64,000 nucleotides of DNA from Methylobacterium nonmethylotrophicum (lineage in GTDB: Bacteria > Pseudomonadota > Alphaproteobacteria > Rhizobiales > Beijerinckiaceae), in the NCBI RefSeq assembly GCF_004745635.1, contig NZ_SRLB01000021.1, positions 1 to 64,000 of the forward strand. Reading direction: 5' to 3'. Of this stretch, positions 1 to 9,854 are shown in pieces. The notes beneath the pieces are model-generated. The model searched no databases and was not told the DNA's origin. It was given only the letters and a program-made list of their open reading frames with translations. The translations under genes and the position numbers were made by a program. Positions within the stretch are counted from its first letter, which is position 1, and each line of letters starts with the position of its first letter.

Positions 1-11
1 TCCGTCAGCAT
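1..11 (-). CDS. Start of a gene running off the left edge (partial)
   Basis: Only the first three codons (Met-Leu-Thr) are inside the window. An ATG at 11 is preceded on the minus strand by an AGGAG motif about five bases upstream, so a translation start here is credible. It lies 48 bases downstream of the stop of the next minus-strand gene and may be its operon partner. Nothing can be said about function. Confidence 0.35.
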
Positions 12-58
12 CGCGTCTCCTCGCTCAAAGCGCGGAAACGCTCACGACCGCAATAGGT

Positions 59-448
59 TCAAGTGACAACAGGCCCTCGGCAACTGTCCGGCGCGGCGCT
101 CAGGAAAAACACGAACGTCGCAGACTTGCCCGCATCCAGGCACCATCGCTCCCTCGAGAGCAGCGCGATCATCGCTGCCGGGCGTTCATCTGTTCCCACC
201 GTGACTTGGAATAGCCGCCCTCCGCGGTGACCCATACCGAGGAGGATTAGAGGCATAATATTCCTCTGCCAGTTCCAGTTGGTATCCGGCCGCGTACTGT
301 AATGCCTTTTGATCTCAGCCTGAACGTTATTGTGCCATCTTCTCAAGAGGCCACGATTCAAATTCGAAGCCAGAGTGATTTCATGCACGCCAAGCGTGAA
401 GGTTTCTCCTCGTGTCGAACTGGGAACACGAGTCAGATAGGTGTACAA
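59..448 (-). CDS. Hypothetical protein, 129 aa, TTG start
   Basis: I do not recognise the family. The start is TTG, but it has a strong AGGAG ribosome binding site about eight bases upstream and a sigma70-like promoter some 50 bases further up (501-529), which supports a real gene. The protein has a basic, Trp-rich N-terminal half (NWNW near residue 57) and a hydrophobic, beta-rich second half (MPLILLG, FQVTVG, FVFFLS); there is no signal peptide. Its GC content is clearly below that of neighbouring genes and its codons are less biased, which suggests recent acquisition. A GNAT-like or small accessory domain is possible but not shown. An 83-residue ORF on the other strand overlaps it and is judged a shadow. 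Confidence 0.55.
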   Translation of the reverse strand: MYTYLTRVPSSTRGETFTLGVHEITLASNLNRGLLRRWHNNVQAEIKRHYSTRPDTNWNWQRNIMPLILLGMGHRGGRLFQVTVGTDERPAAMIALLSRERWCLDAGKSATFVFFLSAAPDSCRGPVVT

Positions 449-500
449 CGTGCCTCTCCTGATTGCGACACCGGACGTCCTGCTCGTTATAATTTACATT

Positions 501-529
501 CCTATAATATGATTGCGCAAAAACTTCAA
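501..529 (-). promoter_or_regulatory. Sigma70-like promoter for the 129-aa gene
   Basis: Read on the minus strand, a TTGAAG -35 hexamer (524-529) and a TATAGG -10 hexamer (501-506) are separated by 17 bases. The surrounding 449-640 stretch is strongly AT-rich for this genome. Transcription would start about 45 bases before the TTG start codon at 448. Confidence 0.55.
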
Positions 530-688
530 GTAGCAATAAGCGATGACACATGATGTAACAAGTGAATTTCCTATTTTGACTTTAATATTTTCGCTTTCAG
601 CAATCCCGGAGAACGAGCGATCGTATCCGGGATGCGCCGATGATGTCTTTCCTTCGATCTCCAGCGATTGGCCGGGATCAAGTCGCCC

Positions 689-985
689 TCAGTAGCGCGG
701 GCCGCCCGAGGTGTTGCCGAGCTGCTGCTGGTAGCCCGGGCGCGACGGGTTGCGGGCGTTCGGGTCGCCGCGCATCATGTGGTTGCGGCGCATGTGCCGG
801 CGCATCATGCGGTCGTGCCGCTTCATGTGGCGGTAATGGTGGTGGCGGCGCATGGCGACGGGCTCGACCGTCGCCCCGGGGCCTGCGACGGTCGGGGCGG
901 GCCCGGTCACGGCGGCCGAGGCCGAGGTCAGGGCGAGACCGCCCAGCAGCACGCTCGCCGCCAGGGCCAGGGTCAGAGACTTCAT
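689..985 (-). CDS. Small exported His/Met/Arg-rich protein, 98 aa
   Basis: The protein opens with a clear Sec signal peptide (Lys3, then a hydrophobic stretch to about residue 20, with SASA-A near the cleavage site). It is followed by a Pro/Ala/Gly linker and a very basic segment, residues 46-76, built of His, Met and Arg (HHH, MRRH, NHMM). The C-terminus is polar (PGYQQQLG). The ATG at 985 has a GGAG motif nine bases upstream. The function is unknown. The His/Met cluster could bind copper or another metal in the periplasm, which is an inference from composition only. A longer frame to 1519 lacks plausible coding sequence upstream of this start. It is transcribed divergently from hrpB. Confidence 0.75.
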   Translation of the reverse strand: MKSLTLALAASVLLGGLALTSASAAVTGPAPTVAGPGATVEPVAMRRHHHYRHMKRHDRMMRRHMRRNHMMRGDPNARNPSRPGYQQQLGNTSGGPRY

Positions 986-1172
986 CGCGGGATCTCCAGA
1001 TGGTGGCCCCCAAGGCCAGCCAGCCCGACAATCTTCGGCCGGGCCCGATGTTCCGCTGCGGCACCGGAAATCGACAGGAAACCTTTCACTGCGGCAGCGC
1101 GCGGGTGCGGCGTCGACGACCGGCCCGGGTCCCGTCTTGCGCCTTGCCGCCGCCTCCGCCATCCCGGCGCCC

Positions 1173-3674
1173 ATGCGCTCCCTCCCCTCCCTGCCGATCG
1201 ACTCCGTCCTGGGCGACCTCGCGGCGTCCCTCGCGGATCCCGCCGCGCGCGGGCGCCCCAACGCCGTGCTGGTGGCGCCGCCGGGCGCCGGCAAGACCAC
1301 CCGGGTGCCGCTCGCCCTCCTGGAGGCGCCCTGGCGCGGCGACCGCCGGATCATCCTGCTCGAGCCGCGCCGCCTCGCCGCCCGGGCGGCGGCCGAGCGC
1401 ATGGCCGCGACCCTGGGCGAGGCGGTCGGCGAGACGGTGGGCCTGCGGGTGCGCCTCGGCTCGAAGGTCTCGGCCCGCACCCGCATCGAGGTCGTCACCG
1501 AGGGCGTCTTCGCCCGCATGATCCTGGACGATCCGGAGCTCGACGGGATCGCCGCGGTGCTGTTCGACGAGTTCCACGAGCGCTCCCTCGACGCCGATCT
1601 CGGACTGGCGCTCGCCGTCGACGCGCAGGGCGCGCTGCGGGAGGACCTGCGCCTCCTGGCGATGTCGGCGACGATCGACGGCGCCCGGGTCGCCGCCCTG
1701 ATGGGGGACGCCCCGGTGATCGTCTCCGAGGGCCGCGCCTTCCCGGTCGAGACCCGCTACCTCGACCGCGACCCGCAAACCCGCCTGGAGGACGCGGTGA
1801 CCGACGCCGTGATGCGGGCGCTGCGGGCCGAGCCGGGCTCGGTGCTCGCCTTCCTGCCGGGCCAGGCCGAGATCCGCCGCACCGAGGAGCGCCTGCGCGA
1901 GCGCCTGGCCGACTGGCCGGACGTCGACCTCGCCCCGCTCTACGGCGCCCTCGACCGGGCCGAGCAGGACCGGGCGGTGCGGCCGAGCCCGGCCGGCCGC
2001 CGCAAGGTCGTGCTCGCCACCTCCATCGCCGAGACCTCGCTGACCATCGACGGCGTGCGGGTGGTGGTCGATTCCGGCCTCGCCCGGGTGCCGGTCTACG
2101 AGCCGGATCTGGGGCTGACCCGCCTCGTCACCCAGCGCGCCTCCCGCGCCTCCGTCGACCAGCGCCGGGGCCGCGCCGGCCGCACGCAGGCGGGGGTGTG
2201 CTACCGCCTGTGGTCCGAGGCCGCGACCGGCGCGCTCGAGCCGTTCACCCGGCCCGAGATCCTGGCCGCCGACCTCGCCGGGCTGGTGCTCGACTGCGCC
2301 GCCTGGGGCGTCGCCGACCCGACCACCCTGCCCTTCCTCGACGCGCCCCCGGCCCCGGCGCTCGCGGAAGCCCGCGCCCTGCTGACCGGCCTCGACGCCC
2401 TCGACGGCGACGGCCGCCTGACCCCGGTCGGCCGGGCGTTGCGCGCCCTGCCGCTGCCGCCGCGCCTCGCCCGCATGGTGGTGACCGCCGCCGGGCGCGG
2501 CCGGGAGGCGGCCCGGGCCGCCGCCGACCTCGCCGCCGTGCTGGTGGAGCGCGGCCTCGGGGGCGACGCCGTCGAGCTTGCCGAGCGGGTCGAGCGCTTC
2601 CGCCGCGACCGCTCCGGCCGGGCCGAGGACATGCGCCGCCTCGCCGCCGGCTGGGCCCGGCTGGCGACCGGCATGGCGGCCGCGCCGGCCGCCGCCGCCG
2701 AGCCGCCGGAGACCGGCGCCCTCCTGGCCCTCGCCTATCCGGACCGCATCGCCCGGGCCCGGGGCAAGACCGGCGAGTACGTGCTGGCGAACGGCCGCGG
2801 CGGCGCCCTCGATCCCGCATCCGCCCTCGCCCGCGAGCCGTTCCTCGCCGTGGCCGAGATCGTCGGCAAGGCCGCGTCCGCCCGCATCCTCGCGGCGGCG
2901 CCGATCACGCTGCCGGCCATCGAGGCGCTGTTTCCCGAGCGCATCGAGGCCCGCACCCGGGTCGAGTTCGATCCCGACGCGCGGGCCCTGCGGGCCCGGG
3001 CCCAGCGCCGCCTCGGCGCCGTCTCGCTGGCCGAGCGCATCCTGCCGGTCCCGGCCGATGCCGACAGCGCCGCGATCCTGGCCCGCGGCCTCGCCTCCCT
3101 CGGGGTCGCCGCGCTGCCCTGGTCGAAGGCGGCGCAGCAATGGCGCGAGCGGGTGATGTTCTTGCGCGCCGCCGAGGGCGAGCCCTGGCCCGACCTCTCG
3201 GACGACCACCTCGCCGCGACCCTGCCCGACTGGCTCGGACCCCGGCTCGCCGGCCTCACCCGCCTCGACGAGATCGGCGCCGATCGGCTCTCGGACGCCC
3301 TGCACGACCTCGTGCCCTGGACTCTCCGCGCCCGCCTCGACGCCGAGGCGCCGACCCATATCGAGGTCCCGACCGGCTCGCGCATCCCGGTCGACTACGC
3401 CGCCGAGGGCGGTCCGGCGCTCGCCGTGCGGGTGCAGGAGCTGTTCGGGCTCACCCGCCATCCGACCATCGGCGGAGGCCGGGTGCCGCTGGTGCTCCAC
3501 CTGCTCTCGCCGGCCCAGCGCCCGATCCAGATCACCCGCGACCTGCCGGGCTTCTGGCGCGGCTCCTGGGCGGCGGTGCGGGCCGACATGCGCGGGCAAT
3601 ACCCGAAGCACCCCTGGCCGGAGGATCCGCTCGCCGCCCCGCCGACCCGGCGGGCCAAGCCGCGGGGGACGTGA
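1173..3674 (+). CDS. hrpB: ATP-dependent RNA helicase HrpB
   Basis: This is a DEAH-type superfamily 2 helicase of the HrpB family, a cytoplasmic helicase whose physiological RNA substrate is poorly defined. The Walker A motif (PPGAGKT) is at residues 36-42, a DEFH box at 132-135 and a SAT motif further on, followed by the C-terminal helicase domain with its Arg-rich QRRGRAGR motif. The HrpB-specific C-terminal half ends in the usual basic tail. The 833-residue length fits the family. The frame is open further upstream, but homology begins at about this ATG. It appears to be monocistronic. Confidence 0.93.
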   Translation: MRSLPSLPIDSVLGDLAASLADPAARGRPNAVLVAPPGAGKTTRVPLALLEAPWRGDRRIILLEPRRLAARAAAERMAATLGEAVGETVGLRVRLGSKVSARTRIEVVTEGVFARMILDDPELDGIAAVLFDEFHERSLDADLGLALAVDAQGALREDLRLLAMSATIDGARVAALMGDAPVIVSEGRAFPVETRYLDRDPQTRLEDAVTDAVMRALRAEPGSVLAFLPGQAEIRRTEERLRERLADWPDVDLAPLYGALDRAEQDRAVRPSPAGRRKVVLATSIAETSLTIDGVRVVVDSGLARVPVYEPDLGLTRLVTQRASRASVDQRRGRAGRTQAGVCYRLWSEAATGALEPFTRPEILAADLAGLVLDCAAWGVADPTTLPFLDAPPAPALAEARALLTGLDALDGDGRLTPVGRALRALPLPPRLARMVVTAAGRGREAARAAADLAAVLVERGLGGDAVELAERVERFRRDRSGRAEDMRRLAAGWARLATGMAAAPAAAAEPPETGALLALAYPDRIARARGKTGEYVLANGRGGALDPASALAREPFLAVAEIVGKAASARILAAAPITLPAIEALFPERIEARTRVEFDPDARALRARAQRRLGAVSLAERILPVPADADSAAILARGLASLGVAALPWSKAAQQWRERVMFLRAAEGEPWPDLSDDHLAATLPDWLGPRLAGLTRLDEIGADRLSDALHDLVPWTLRARLDAEAPTHIEVPTGSRIPVDYAAEGGPALAVRVQELFGLTRHPTIGGGRVPLVLHLLSPAQRPIQITRDLPGFWRGSWAAVRADMRGQYPKHPWPEDPLAAPPTRRAKPRGT

Positions 3675-3787
3675 GGGGACAGTCCGCACGCGGCCACCGC
3701 AGCGGCCTGCGGATCAGCGCATCGCAGCCCGCAAGGAAATCGCAGCACTTTCTGTGAGAGGCTTGTTCGACCAAAGAAGACCGGTTC

Positions 3788-6172
3788 ATGCTGCCCGACG
3801 ACCTCGACACGATCGCCGCCGACTGGTGCTGGCAGACCGATGCGGATCTGCGGCTGACCGAGGTACGCGGTCGCTACGAGGCACTCACGGGTCAGCCCGT
3901 ACCGCTCGGGCACCGGTGGCCCGGGCTCGTGCCCGACGAGGGCGGGGTGCCGGATGCGGCGGCGCTCCTGCGGCGGGAGCCGTTCCGGGACCTCGTCCTG
4001 GCGCACCGGCACCGCGACGGGCGGACGCGCTGGTTCCGCTTCGGCGGGGCGCCGGCGACGCAACCGGACGGCTCCTTCTCGGGCTATCGCGGGATCTGCG
4101 CCGAGGTGCCGGGGCCGCCGTCCGGCCACCTCGAGCAGGTGCGGCGCTGCGAGGCGGTGATCGAGGCCCTGCCGATCGGGGTGAGCCTGTTCGACCGGGA
4201 CCTTCGCCTCATCGCCTTCAACGACCGCCTGCGCGCGCTCTTCGACCTGCCCCCCGAGCTCATGCGCCTCGGCACGCCGCTCGAGAGCCTGATCCGCGCC
4301 AGCGCCCGCACCGGCAACTATCCGCACCTGACCCCCGACGAGGCCTGGGATTTCGTCTCGGCACGCATCGCCCGGCGGGTCAAGCTGGAGCGCGAGCGGC
4401 CGCTGCCGAGCGGCCTCCTCCTCAAGACCACCATCACGCCGCTGCCCGACGGCAGCACCATGGTGACCCACGAGGACGCCACGGACCGCGCGCTCGCCGA
4501 CGCGAAGCTGGCGGAGCAGAACCGGCGCCTCGACCACGCCCTCGCCCACATGTCGCACGGCCTCGTCCTGTTCGACGCCGAGCACCGGGTCACGGTCGTC
4601 AACCGGCAGTTCCTCGACCTCTACGGCCTGTCCCCCGAGACCGTGCATCCCGGCATCACCGCCGAGGAGCTGATCCACCGGCGCACGGAGGCCGGCAACT
4701 TCCCGGGCCTCACGCCCGGGGAGGCCTGGCTCCAGGTCCGGGAGCGCATCGCCTCACGCCGCCGCTACCGGCTCGACCAGACGCTGGTCGACGGCCGGGT
4801 CATCGCCGTGACCTACGCGCCGACGCCCGACGGCGGCTTCGTCACGGTGCACGAGGACGTCACCGCGGCCAAGCGCGCCGAGGCCCAGATCGTCCACATG
4901 GCGCGCCACGACGCCCTGACGGGGCTGCCCAACCGCGCCCTGCTGCACGACGGCCTGAGCGAGGCCCTGGCCCGGGGTGCGGGCGTCACGGCGATCCTGT
5001 GCCTCGACCTCGACCGCTTCAAGACGGTCAACGACACCCTCGGCCACGCCGTCGGCGACAAGCTCCTGCGCGAGGTGACGGCCCGGCTCACCGCCGAGGT
5101 CCGGGCCGAGGCCGGGGCCAGCCTCGCGACCCTGGCGCGGCTCGGCGGCGACGAGTTTGCCCTCATCCTGCAGCCGACCTCGCGCTTCCGCGCCGGCCGC
5201 CTCGCCCGCCGGCTGATCGAGGCGGTCGGGCGCGGCTACGACATCGACGGCAAGCGCATCAATGTCGGCCTGAGCGTCGGCATCGCGCTGACGCCCGCGG
5301 ACGGGCGCGAGCCCGAGGGCCTGTTGCGGGCCGCCGACATGGCGCTCTACCGCGCCAAGGCCGACGGCCGGGGGATCTCCCGCTTCTTCGAGCCGGCCAT
5401 GGATGCGGCCATCCAGACCCGGCGCGGCGTCGAGCTCGACCTCGGGACCGCGCTGGCGCAGGAGCAGTTCGCGCTCGCGTTCCAGCCGTTCCTCGACCTC
5501 TCCGCCAACCGGATCGCGGGGTTCGAGGCGCTGCTGCGCTGGCATCATCCGGTCCGCGGCGTGGTGAGCCCGGCCGCCTTCGTGCCGATCGCCGAGGAGA
5601 CCGGCCTGATCGTGCCTCTCGGCGAGTGGGTGCTGCGGCAGGCCTGCCGCGAGGCCGCGCGCTGGCCGCACGCCGTCCGCGTCTCGGTCAACCTCTCGCC
5701 GGTGCAGTTCCGCGGCGGCGCCATCGACGCCACCGTGATCGCGGCCCTGCGCGAGGCCGACCTCGATCCGCGCCGGCTCGAACTCGAGATCACCGAGGGC
5801 GTGCTGCTCCAGGACAGCGAGGCGACGCTCGCCATGCTGCACCGCCTCAAGCGCCTCGGGGTGCGGATCGCGATGGACGATTTCGGCACCGGCTACTCGT
5901 CCCTCGGCTACCTGCGGGCCTTCCCGTTCGACAAGATCAAGATCGACCGCGCCTTCGTGGCCGACCTCGCGGTGCGGCCCGATGCGCTGGCCATCGTGCG
6001 GGCGGTGACGACGCTGGCCGACAGCCTCGGCATGAGCACCACCGCCGAAGGGGTCGAGACCGAGGAGCAGCTCGCCCATCTGCGCGCGGCGGGCTGCACC
6101 GAGGTCCAGGGCTACCTGATCAGCCGACCGGTGGCGGCCGGTGCGGTGGCGCCGATGCTGAGATGCGGGTGA
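3788..6172 (+). CDS. PAS-GGDEF-EAL cyclic di-GMP signalling protein, 794 aa
   Basis: This is a probable bifunctional diguanylate cyclase/phosphodiesterase that makes and/or breaks down cyclic di-GMP. The N-terminal 100 residues look PAS-like, and two similar PAS modules follow (about 118-235 and 250-365; the LFD-N-L pattern occurs in both). The GGDEF domain has an intact GGDEF motif at 453-457 and the EAL domain has EAL at 580-582, with the DDFGTGYSS loop later. Both active-site motifs are intact, so either activity is possible. There is no transmembrane segment or signal peptide, so sensing should be cytoplasmic. The ATG follows hrpB by 113 bases; a 16-base hairpin at 3697-3712 lies between them. 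Confidence 0.93.
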   Translation: MLPDDLDTIAADWCWQTDADLRLTEVRGRYEALTGQPVPLGHRWPGLVPDEGGVPDAAALLRREPFRDLVLAHRHRDGRTRWFRFGGAPATQPDGSFSGYRGICAEVPGPPSGHLEQVRRCEAVIEALPIGVSLFDRDLRLIAFNDRLRALFDLPPELMRLGTPLESLIRASARTGNYPHLTPDEAWDFVSARIARRVKLERERPLPSGLLLKTTITPLPDGSTMVTHEDATDRALADAKLAEQNRRLDHALAHMSHGLVLFDAEHRVTVVNRQFLDLYGLSPETVHPGITAEELIHRRTEAGNFPGLTPGEAWLQVRERIASRRRYRLDQTLVDGRVIAVTYAPTPDGGFVTVHEDVTAAKRAEAQIVHMARHDALTGLPNRALLHDGLSEALARGAGVTAILCLDLDRFKTVNDTLGHAVGDKLLREVTARLTAEVRAEAGASLATLARLGGDEFALILQPTSRFRAGRLARRLIEAVGRGYDIDGKRINVGLSVGIALTPADGREPEGLLRAADMALYRAKADGRGISRFFEPAMDAAIQTRRGVELDLGTALAQEQFALAFQPFLDLSANRIAGFEALLRWHHPVRGVVSPAAFVPIAEETGLIVPLGEWVLRQACREAARWPHAVRVSVNLSPVQFRGGAIDATVIAALREADLDPRRLELEITEGVLLQDSEATLAMLHRLKRLGVRIAMDDFGTGYSSLGYLRAFPFDKIKIDRAFVADLAVRPDALAIVRAVTTLADSLGMSTTAEGVETEEQLAHLRAAGCTEVQGYLISRPVAAGAVAPMLRCG

Positions 6173-6243
6173 CCGTCCGGGCGAGAGGCGAAGGTCCCGG
6201 CGCGGCCGGTCTTGCCCACCGCGCCGGTCCCGGGTGACGCCCG

Positions 6244-6264
6244 GCCGTCGGCTAGGACGGCTTT
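6244..6264 (+). terminator. Candidate terminator hairpin after the GGDEF/EAL gene
   Basis: A 6-bp stem (GCCGTC/GACGGC) with a 6-base loop is followed by TTT. It sits between the convergent GGDEF/EAL and phosphatase genes. The stem is short and the T-tract is minimal. Confidence 0.35.
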
Positions 6265-6272
6265 GCCGCCCG

Positions 6273-6791
6273 TCACTCGTCCTCGCCGTGGCCCAGGCTC
6301 TTCGGGGTCACGAACCGCTCGACGACGCCGTCCCCGGCCTCGACGGTCGCCCACGACTCCGCCGGCAGATCGATCACGGCGATCGCCGCGGTCGGATACT
6401 TCCTGGTCAGCGCCCGCCGCGCCTCCCCCGGCTTCGACAGGAGCCGGGCGAGGTCCTGGACGCCCGGGTTGTGCCCGATCATCAGGGCGGTCGCGGCGTC
6501 GTCCGGGATCGCCCGCACCACGTCGAGGAGGCGCGAGACCGGCGCCTCGTAGATCTGCGGCACGGTCTCGTCCGGCACCGCCCCGAGGGCCGGCTTGACG
6601 AGGTCCCAGGTCTCCTGCGTGCGCCGGGCCGGCGAGACCAGCACCCGGTCGGGGATCAGCGCTTGCGCCGCCAGGTAGGCGGCCATCTTCGGCGCCGCCT
6701 CCCGCCCGCGGGGGGCGAGCGGCCGGTCGGCATCGGCCATGCCCTCCGGCCAGTCGGACTTGGCGTGGCGGAGCAGGATGAGGCGGCGCAT
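6273..6791 (-). CDS. SixA-like histidine phosphatase, 172 aa
   Basis: This is a short member of the histidine phosphatase (phosphoglycerate mutase-like) superfamily. The catalytic motif near residue 8 reads LLRHAKS, the RHA variant of the RHG signature that is typical of SixA phosphohistidine phosphatases. A second conserved His lies in the IGHNPG motif. SixA of E. coli removes phosphate from His-containing phosphotransfer proteins; the target here is unknown. Its ATG lies four bases after the stop of the MoxR ATPase, so the two are almost certainly cotranscribed. Confidence 0.88.
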   Translation of the reverse strand: MRRLILLRHAKSDWPEGMADADRPLAPRGREAAPKMAAYLAAQALIPDRVLVSPARRTQETWDLVKPALGAVPDETVPQIYEAPVSRLLDVVRAIPDDAATALMIGHNPGVQDLARLLSKPGEARRALTRKYPTAAIAVIDLPAESWATVEAGDGVVERFVTPKSLGHGEDE

Positions 6792-6795
6792 CGGC

Positions 6796-7641
<846 letters not shown>

Positions 7642-7723
7642 CGGGCTCGTATCAGTCCTGTCGTCCGGGAATTTTCTTCGAACCTATGCGGCGAAAGCCG
7701 CGCTGGCGAGCCCCGCGGCGAAG

Positions 7724-8383
7724 TCAGAGCTTCGAGGGATCGAACCACACGCAGCTGCGGGCGATCACGGCGAAGTTCACCTCCGAGCGGGCCGGCTGGG
7801 GCAGCAATTCGCCGTCGATCGCCACCGTGGTCTGGTTCGAGGTGGCGCCGTCGCCGAAGGTCTGGGGCCGGGTCACGTAGCAATACTGCTTCTCGGGCTT
7901 CTGCTCGTCGCCCTTGAAGTTCCAGCCGGTGACGATCGAGCCGTCGAGGTAGGGCACGGTCTTGAACACCGTGAAGCTCGTGCGCACGGCCGCCGCCGCG
8001 GAAGCCGGCGCCTCGGTCTTGCCCTGGTTGCCGGTGAGCGAGGACACGTCGGGCCGGCCCTTCGCCGCCGGCACCCCGCCCTCGATCTTGAGGGTGTTGT
8101 CGGTGAGCCGGACCTCGCCGCTCGTCTTGATCGTCGTCGTCTCGAGGGCCTGGGTCAGGGCCTTCGCGAGCTTGTCGGAGGCGTTCCCGACCTCGTTCAT
8201 CGTGGCGTAGCCGTAGAAGGCGGCGCCGAGGCCGGCACCGGCCAGCCCCACGAAGACCCCGAGGCCGATCGCCCGGAACAGGAACGCGCGGGCGTTGGAG
8301 ATCCGGGCCTCGGCCCGCAGGCGCCCGTTGACGTGCTGGGCGAGCGCCACGTTCTCCGGCGTGCCCGGTGCGAGGTAGCTCAC
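7724..8383 (-). CDS. Hypothetical membrane-anchored protein, 219 aa (GTG start)
   Basis: I do not recognise a family. The chosen GTG start at 8383 overlaps the TGA of the upstream gene (GTGA), which implies translational coupling; the same frame is open far upstream, antisense-like over the previous gene, and that part is rejected. The protein has a cytoplasmic N-terminus of about 33 residues, one transmembrane helix (about 34-58, Gly/Ala-rich) and a soluble domain of about 160 residues. That domain contains two Cys residues, in QYCYVTRP and in ARSCVWFDP near the C-terminus, which could form a disulphide if it is periplasmic. Confidence 0.75.
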   Translation of the reverse strand: MSYLAPGTPENVALAQHVNGRLRAEARISNARAFLFRAIGLGVFVGLAGAGLGAAFYGYATMNEVGNASDKLAKALTQALETTTIKTSGEVRLTDNTLKIEGGVPAAKGRPDVSSLTGNQGKTEAPASAAAAVRTSFTVFKTVPYLDGSIVTGWNFKGDEQKPEKQYCYVTRPQTFGDGATSNQTTVAIDGELLPQPARSEVNFAVIARSCVWFDPSKL

Positions 8384-9609
8384 GGTCTCGGCCTCTCGAT
8401 GCGGTCGTCGTCGCGCGCCGGCGGCGACGGGGGCGTGCCGGCCTGCGGCACGGTCGGCGAGCGGCGCTGGTCGAGGGGGATCGCGGCGCCCGACGCCACA
8501 GCCGCCTCCCGCATCGCCCGCTGCGCGTCCTGGATCTGGGTCGCGCTCTCCGCCACCTGGTTGAGGAGCAGCGGCACGCCCTCGGCCTGCATCACCGCGT
8601 CGAGGTCGTCCTCGTCGCCGTAGGTCCTGCGCACCTGCACGGCGCAGAGCGCCAGGAGCGTCGACGCGAAGGCCGCGCAGAGCGCCGGCGCGAACACGAA
8701 GACCCGCAGGAAGGCGTGGACCTGCTGGTCGGTGACGTCGACCGGATCGGCGCCGTAGACCATCGCGGTGAAGGAGTGCAATTGCGAGCGCCGCACCGCG
8801 TCGCGGTAGACGCCTTCGGCTTCCGTCACCCGGCGGTCGGCGGCGGCGCGGTCGAGCTGGGCCCGGGCGGCGCGGGCCTCCGCCAGGTTCCTGGCCACCA
8901 CCGCCCGCTCGTCGCCGGCGGATTTCAGGCTGCCGGCGATGGTGGCGGTGCGCGGATCGGTGACGCAGCGCAGGTAGCTGTAGCGCTTGCCGCGGCTGTT
9001 GGTGCCCGACAGCCGCTCGCAGCGCTGGCCCGGCAGCCCGGCGAGCTGGGACGACGCCTCCGTGGTGCGCTTCTCGAGCGCCGCGGCCTCGGCCGCGTAC
9101 TGCGCCACCCGGGCATCGGCCTGGGCGATGCGGTTGTCGATCGTGCCGCGGTCGGCCTCCGCTTCCCGCAGGGCAGTGCGGGCCTTCGACGCTTCGGCGA
9201 GGCGGGGATGGAACATCATCTCGCCGAGCTGCGACACCGACTTGGTGGTCACGCCGGCGGCCATCACGATGCCGATCACCGCGAGGCCCTTGATCAGCCA
9301 GTCGCGCTGCACCCGGATCAGGATGCCGAGCGGCACCCGGCACAGCTCGATCGCCGCGTAGACGATCGGCGCCAGTAGCATGAACCAGAAGCTCTGGTCG
9401 TTGCGGTCGGCATAGGTCTCGGCGAAGAACCAGGCCCCGGCGAGCGAGGTGCAGATCACCAGCGCCTCGACCACGTACGCGATGGCGACGTAGCCCCAGC
9501 GGATGCGGTAGCCCTTGCGGATCGCCCGGTCCTGCTTCCAGGCATCGGTCTCGTCGGTCCAGGCGCGCTGCTCGCGCGAGACCACCCGGTCGGGAGGCTG
9601 TCTGCCCAT
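8380..9609 (-). CDS. Hypothetical four-TM protein with long coiled coil, 409 aa
   Basis: The family is not recognised. The ATG at 9609 has AAGGAG six bases upstream. Three predicted transmembrane helices (about 38-60, 73-97 and 104-122) are followed by an Ala/Glu/Arg-rich coiled-coil region (about 136-285) carrying two Cys, then a fourth helix (about 305-328). The polar C-terminus ends in a Pro-rich, charged tail. The layout resembles a scaffold or mechanosensing-type protein with a large helical domain between membrane segments. It heads a probable operon with the coupled 219-residue protein, a MoxR ATPase and a SixA-like phosphatase, so it may be a client or anchor of the ATPase (inference). 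Confidence 0.78.
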   Translation of the reverse strand: MGRQPPDRVVSREQRAWTDETDAWKQDRAIRKGYRIRWGYVAIAYVVEALVICTSLAGAWFFAETYADRNDQSFWFMLLAPIVYAAIELCRVPLGILIRVQRDWLIKGLAVIGIVMAAGVTTKSVSQLGEMMFHPRLAEASKARTALREAEADRGTIDNRIAQADARVAQYAAEAAALEKRTTEASSQLAGLPGQRCERLSGTNSRGKRYSYLRCVTDPRTATIAGSLKSAGDERAVVARNLAEARAARAQLDRAAADRRVTEAEGVYRDAVRRSQLHSFTAMVYGADPVDVTDQQVHAFLRVFVFAPALCAAFASTLLALCAVQVRRTYGDEDDLDAVMQAEGVPLLLNQVAESATQIQDAQRAMREAAVASGAAIPLDQRRSPTVPQAGTPPSPPARDDDRIERPRP

Positions 9610-9854
9610 CGCGGCTCCTTGCGCCGGCCGCCCGGGAGCGGCCGCGTACACGGATTCTCAATCCTTCGTCCTATGCGGGTTTTGCGCCGAAAATGCGCCC
9701 TCTGCGAGCGGGGCTCGCCGCGGCGCAGCGTCCGGGCCGCGGTTTACGCACCGCAAAACGCTCCTGGCCGCGTTAGAACGTGCACCCTGGCGCGGTTCCT
9801 GCGCCGATTCCGACGCCGCCAGGCCGGCGTCGCCAGACTGGAGCGAGGCCCCGC

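Noticed and set aside
302-553. 83-codon plus-strand frame in the AT-rich edge
   Set aside because: It overlaps the minus-strand gene that has a promoter and ribosome site; it has no ribosome site or recognisable content of its own.
1086-3689. Long open frame on the minus strand opposite hrpB (867 codons)
   Set aside because: It lies wholly antisense to a clear helicase gene, is rich in Gly/Arg/Ala/Pro without domains, and is the usual shadow of GC-rich coding sequence.
9610-9854. Possible SAM-type riboswitch before the PLP sulfur enzyme
   Set aside because: The leader has short hairpins (for example GCGGT/ACCGC) but I could not match any known SAM or SAH aptamer pattern.
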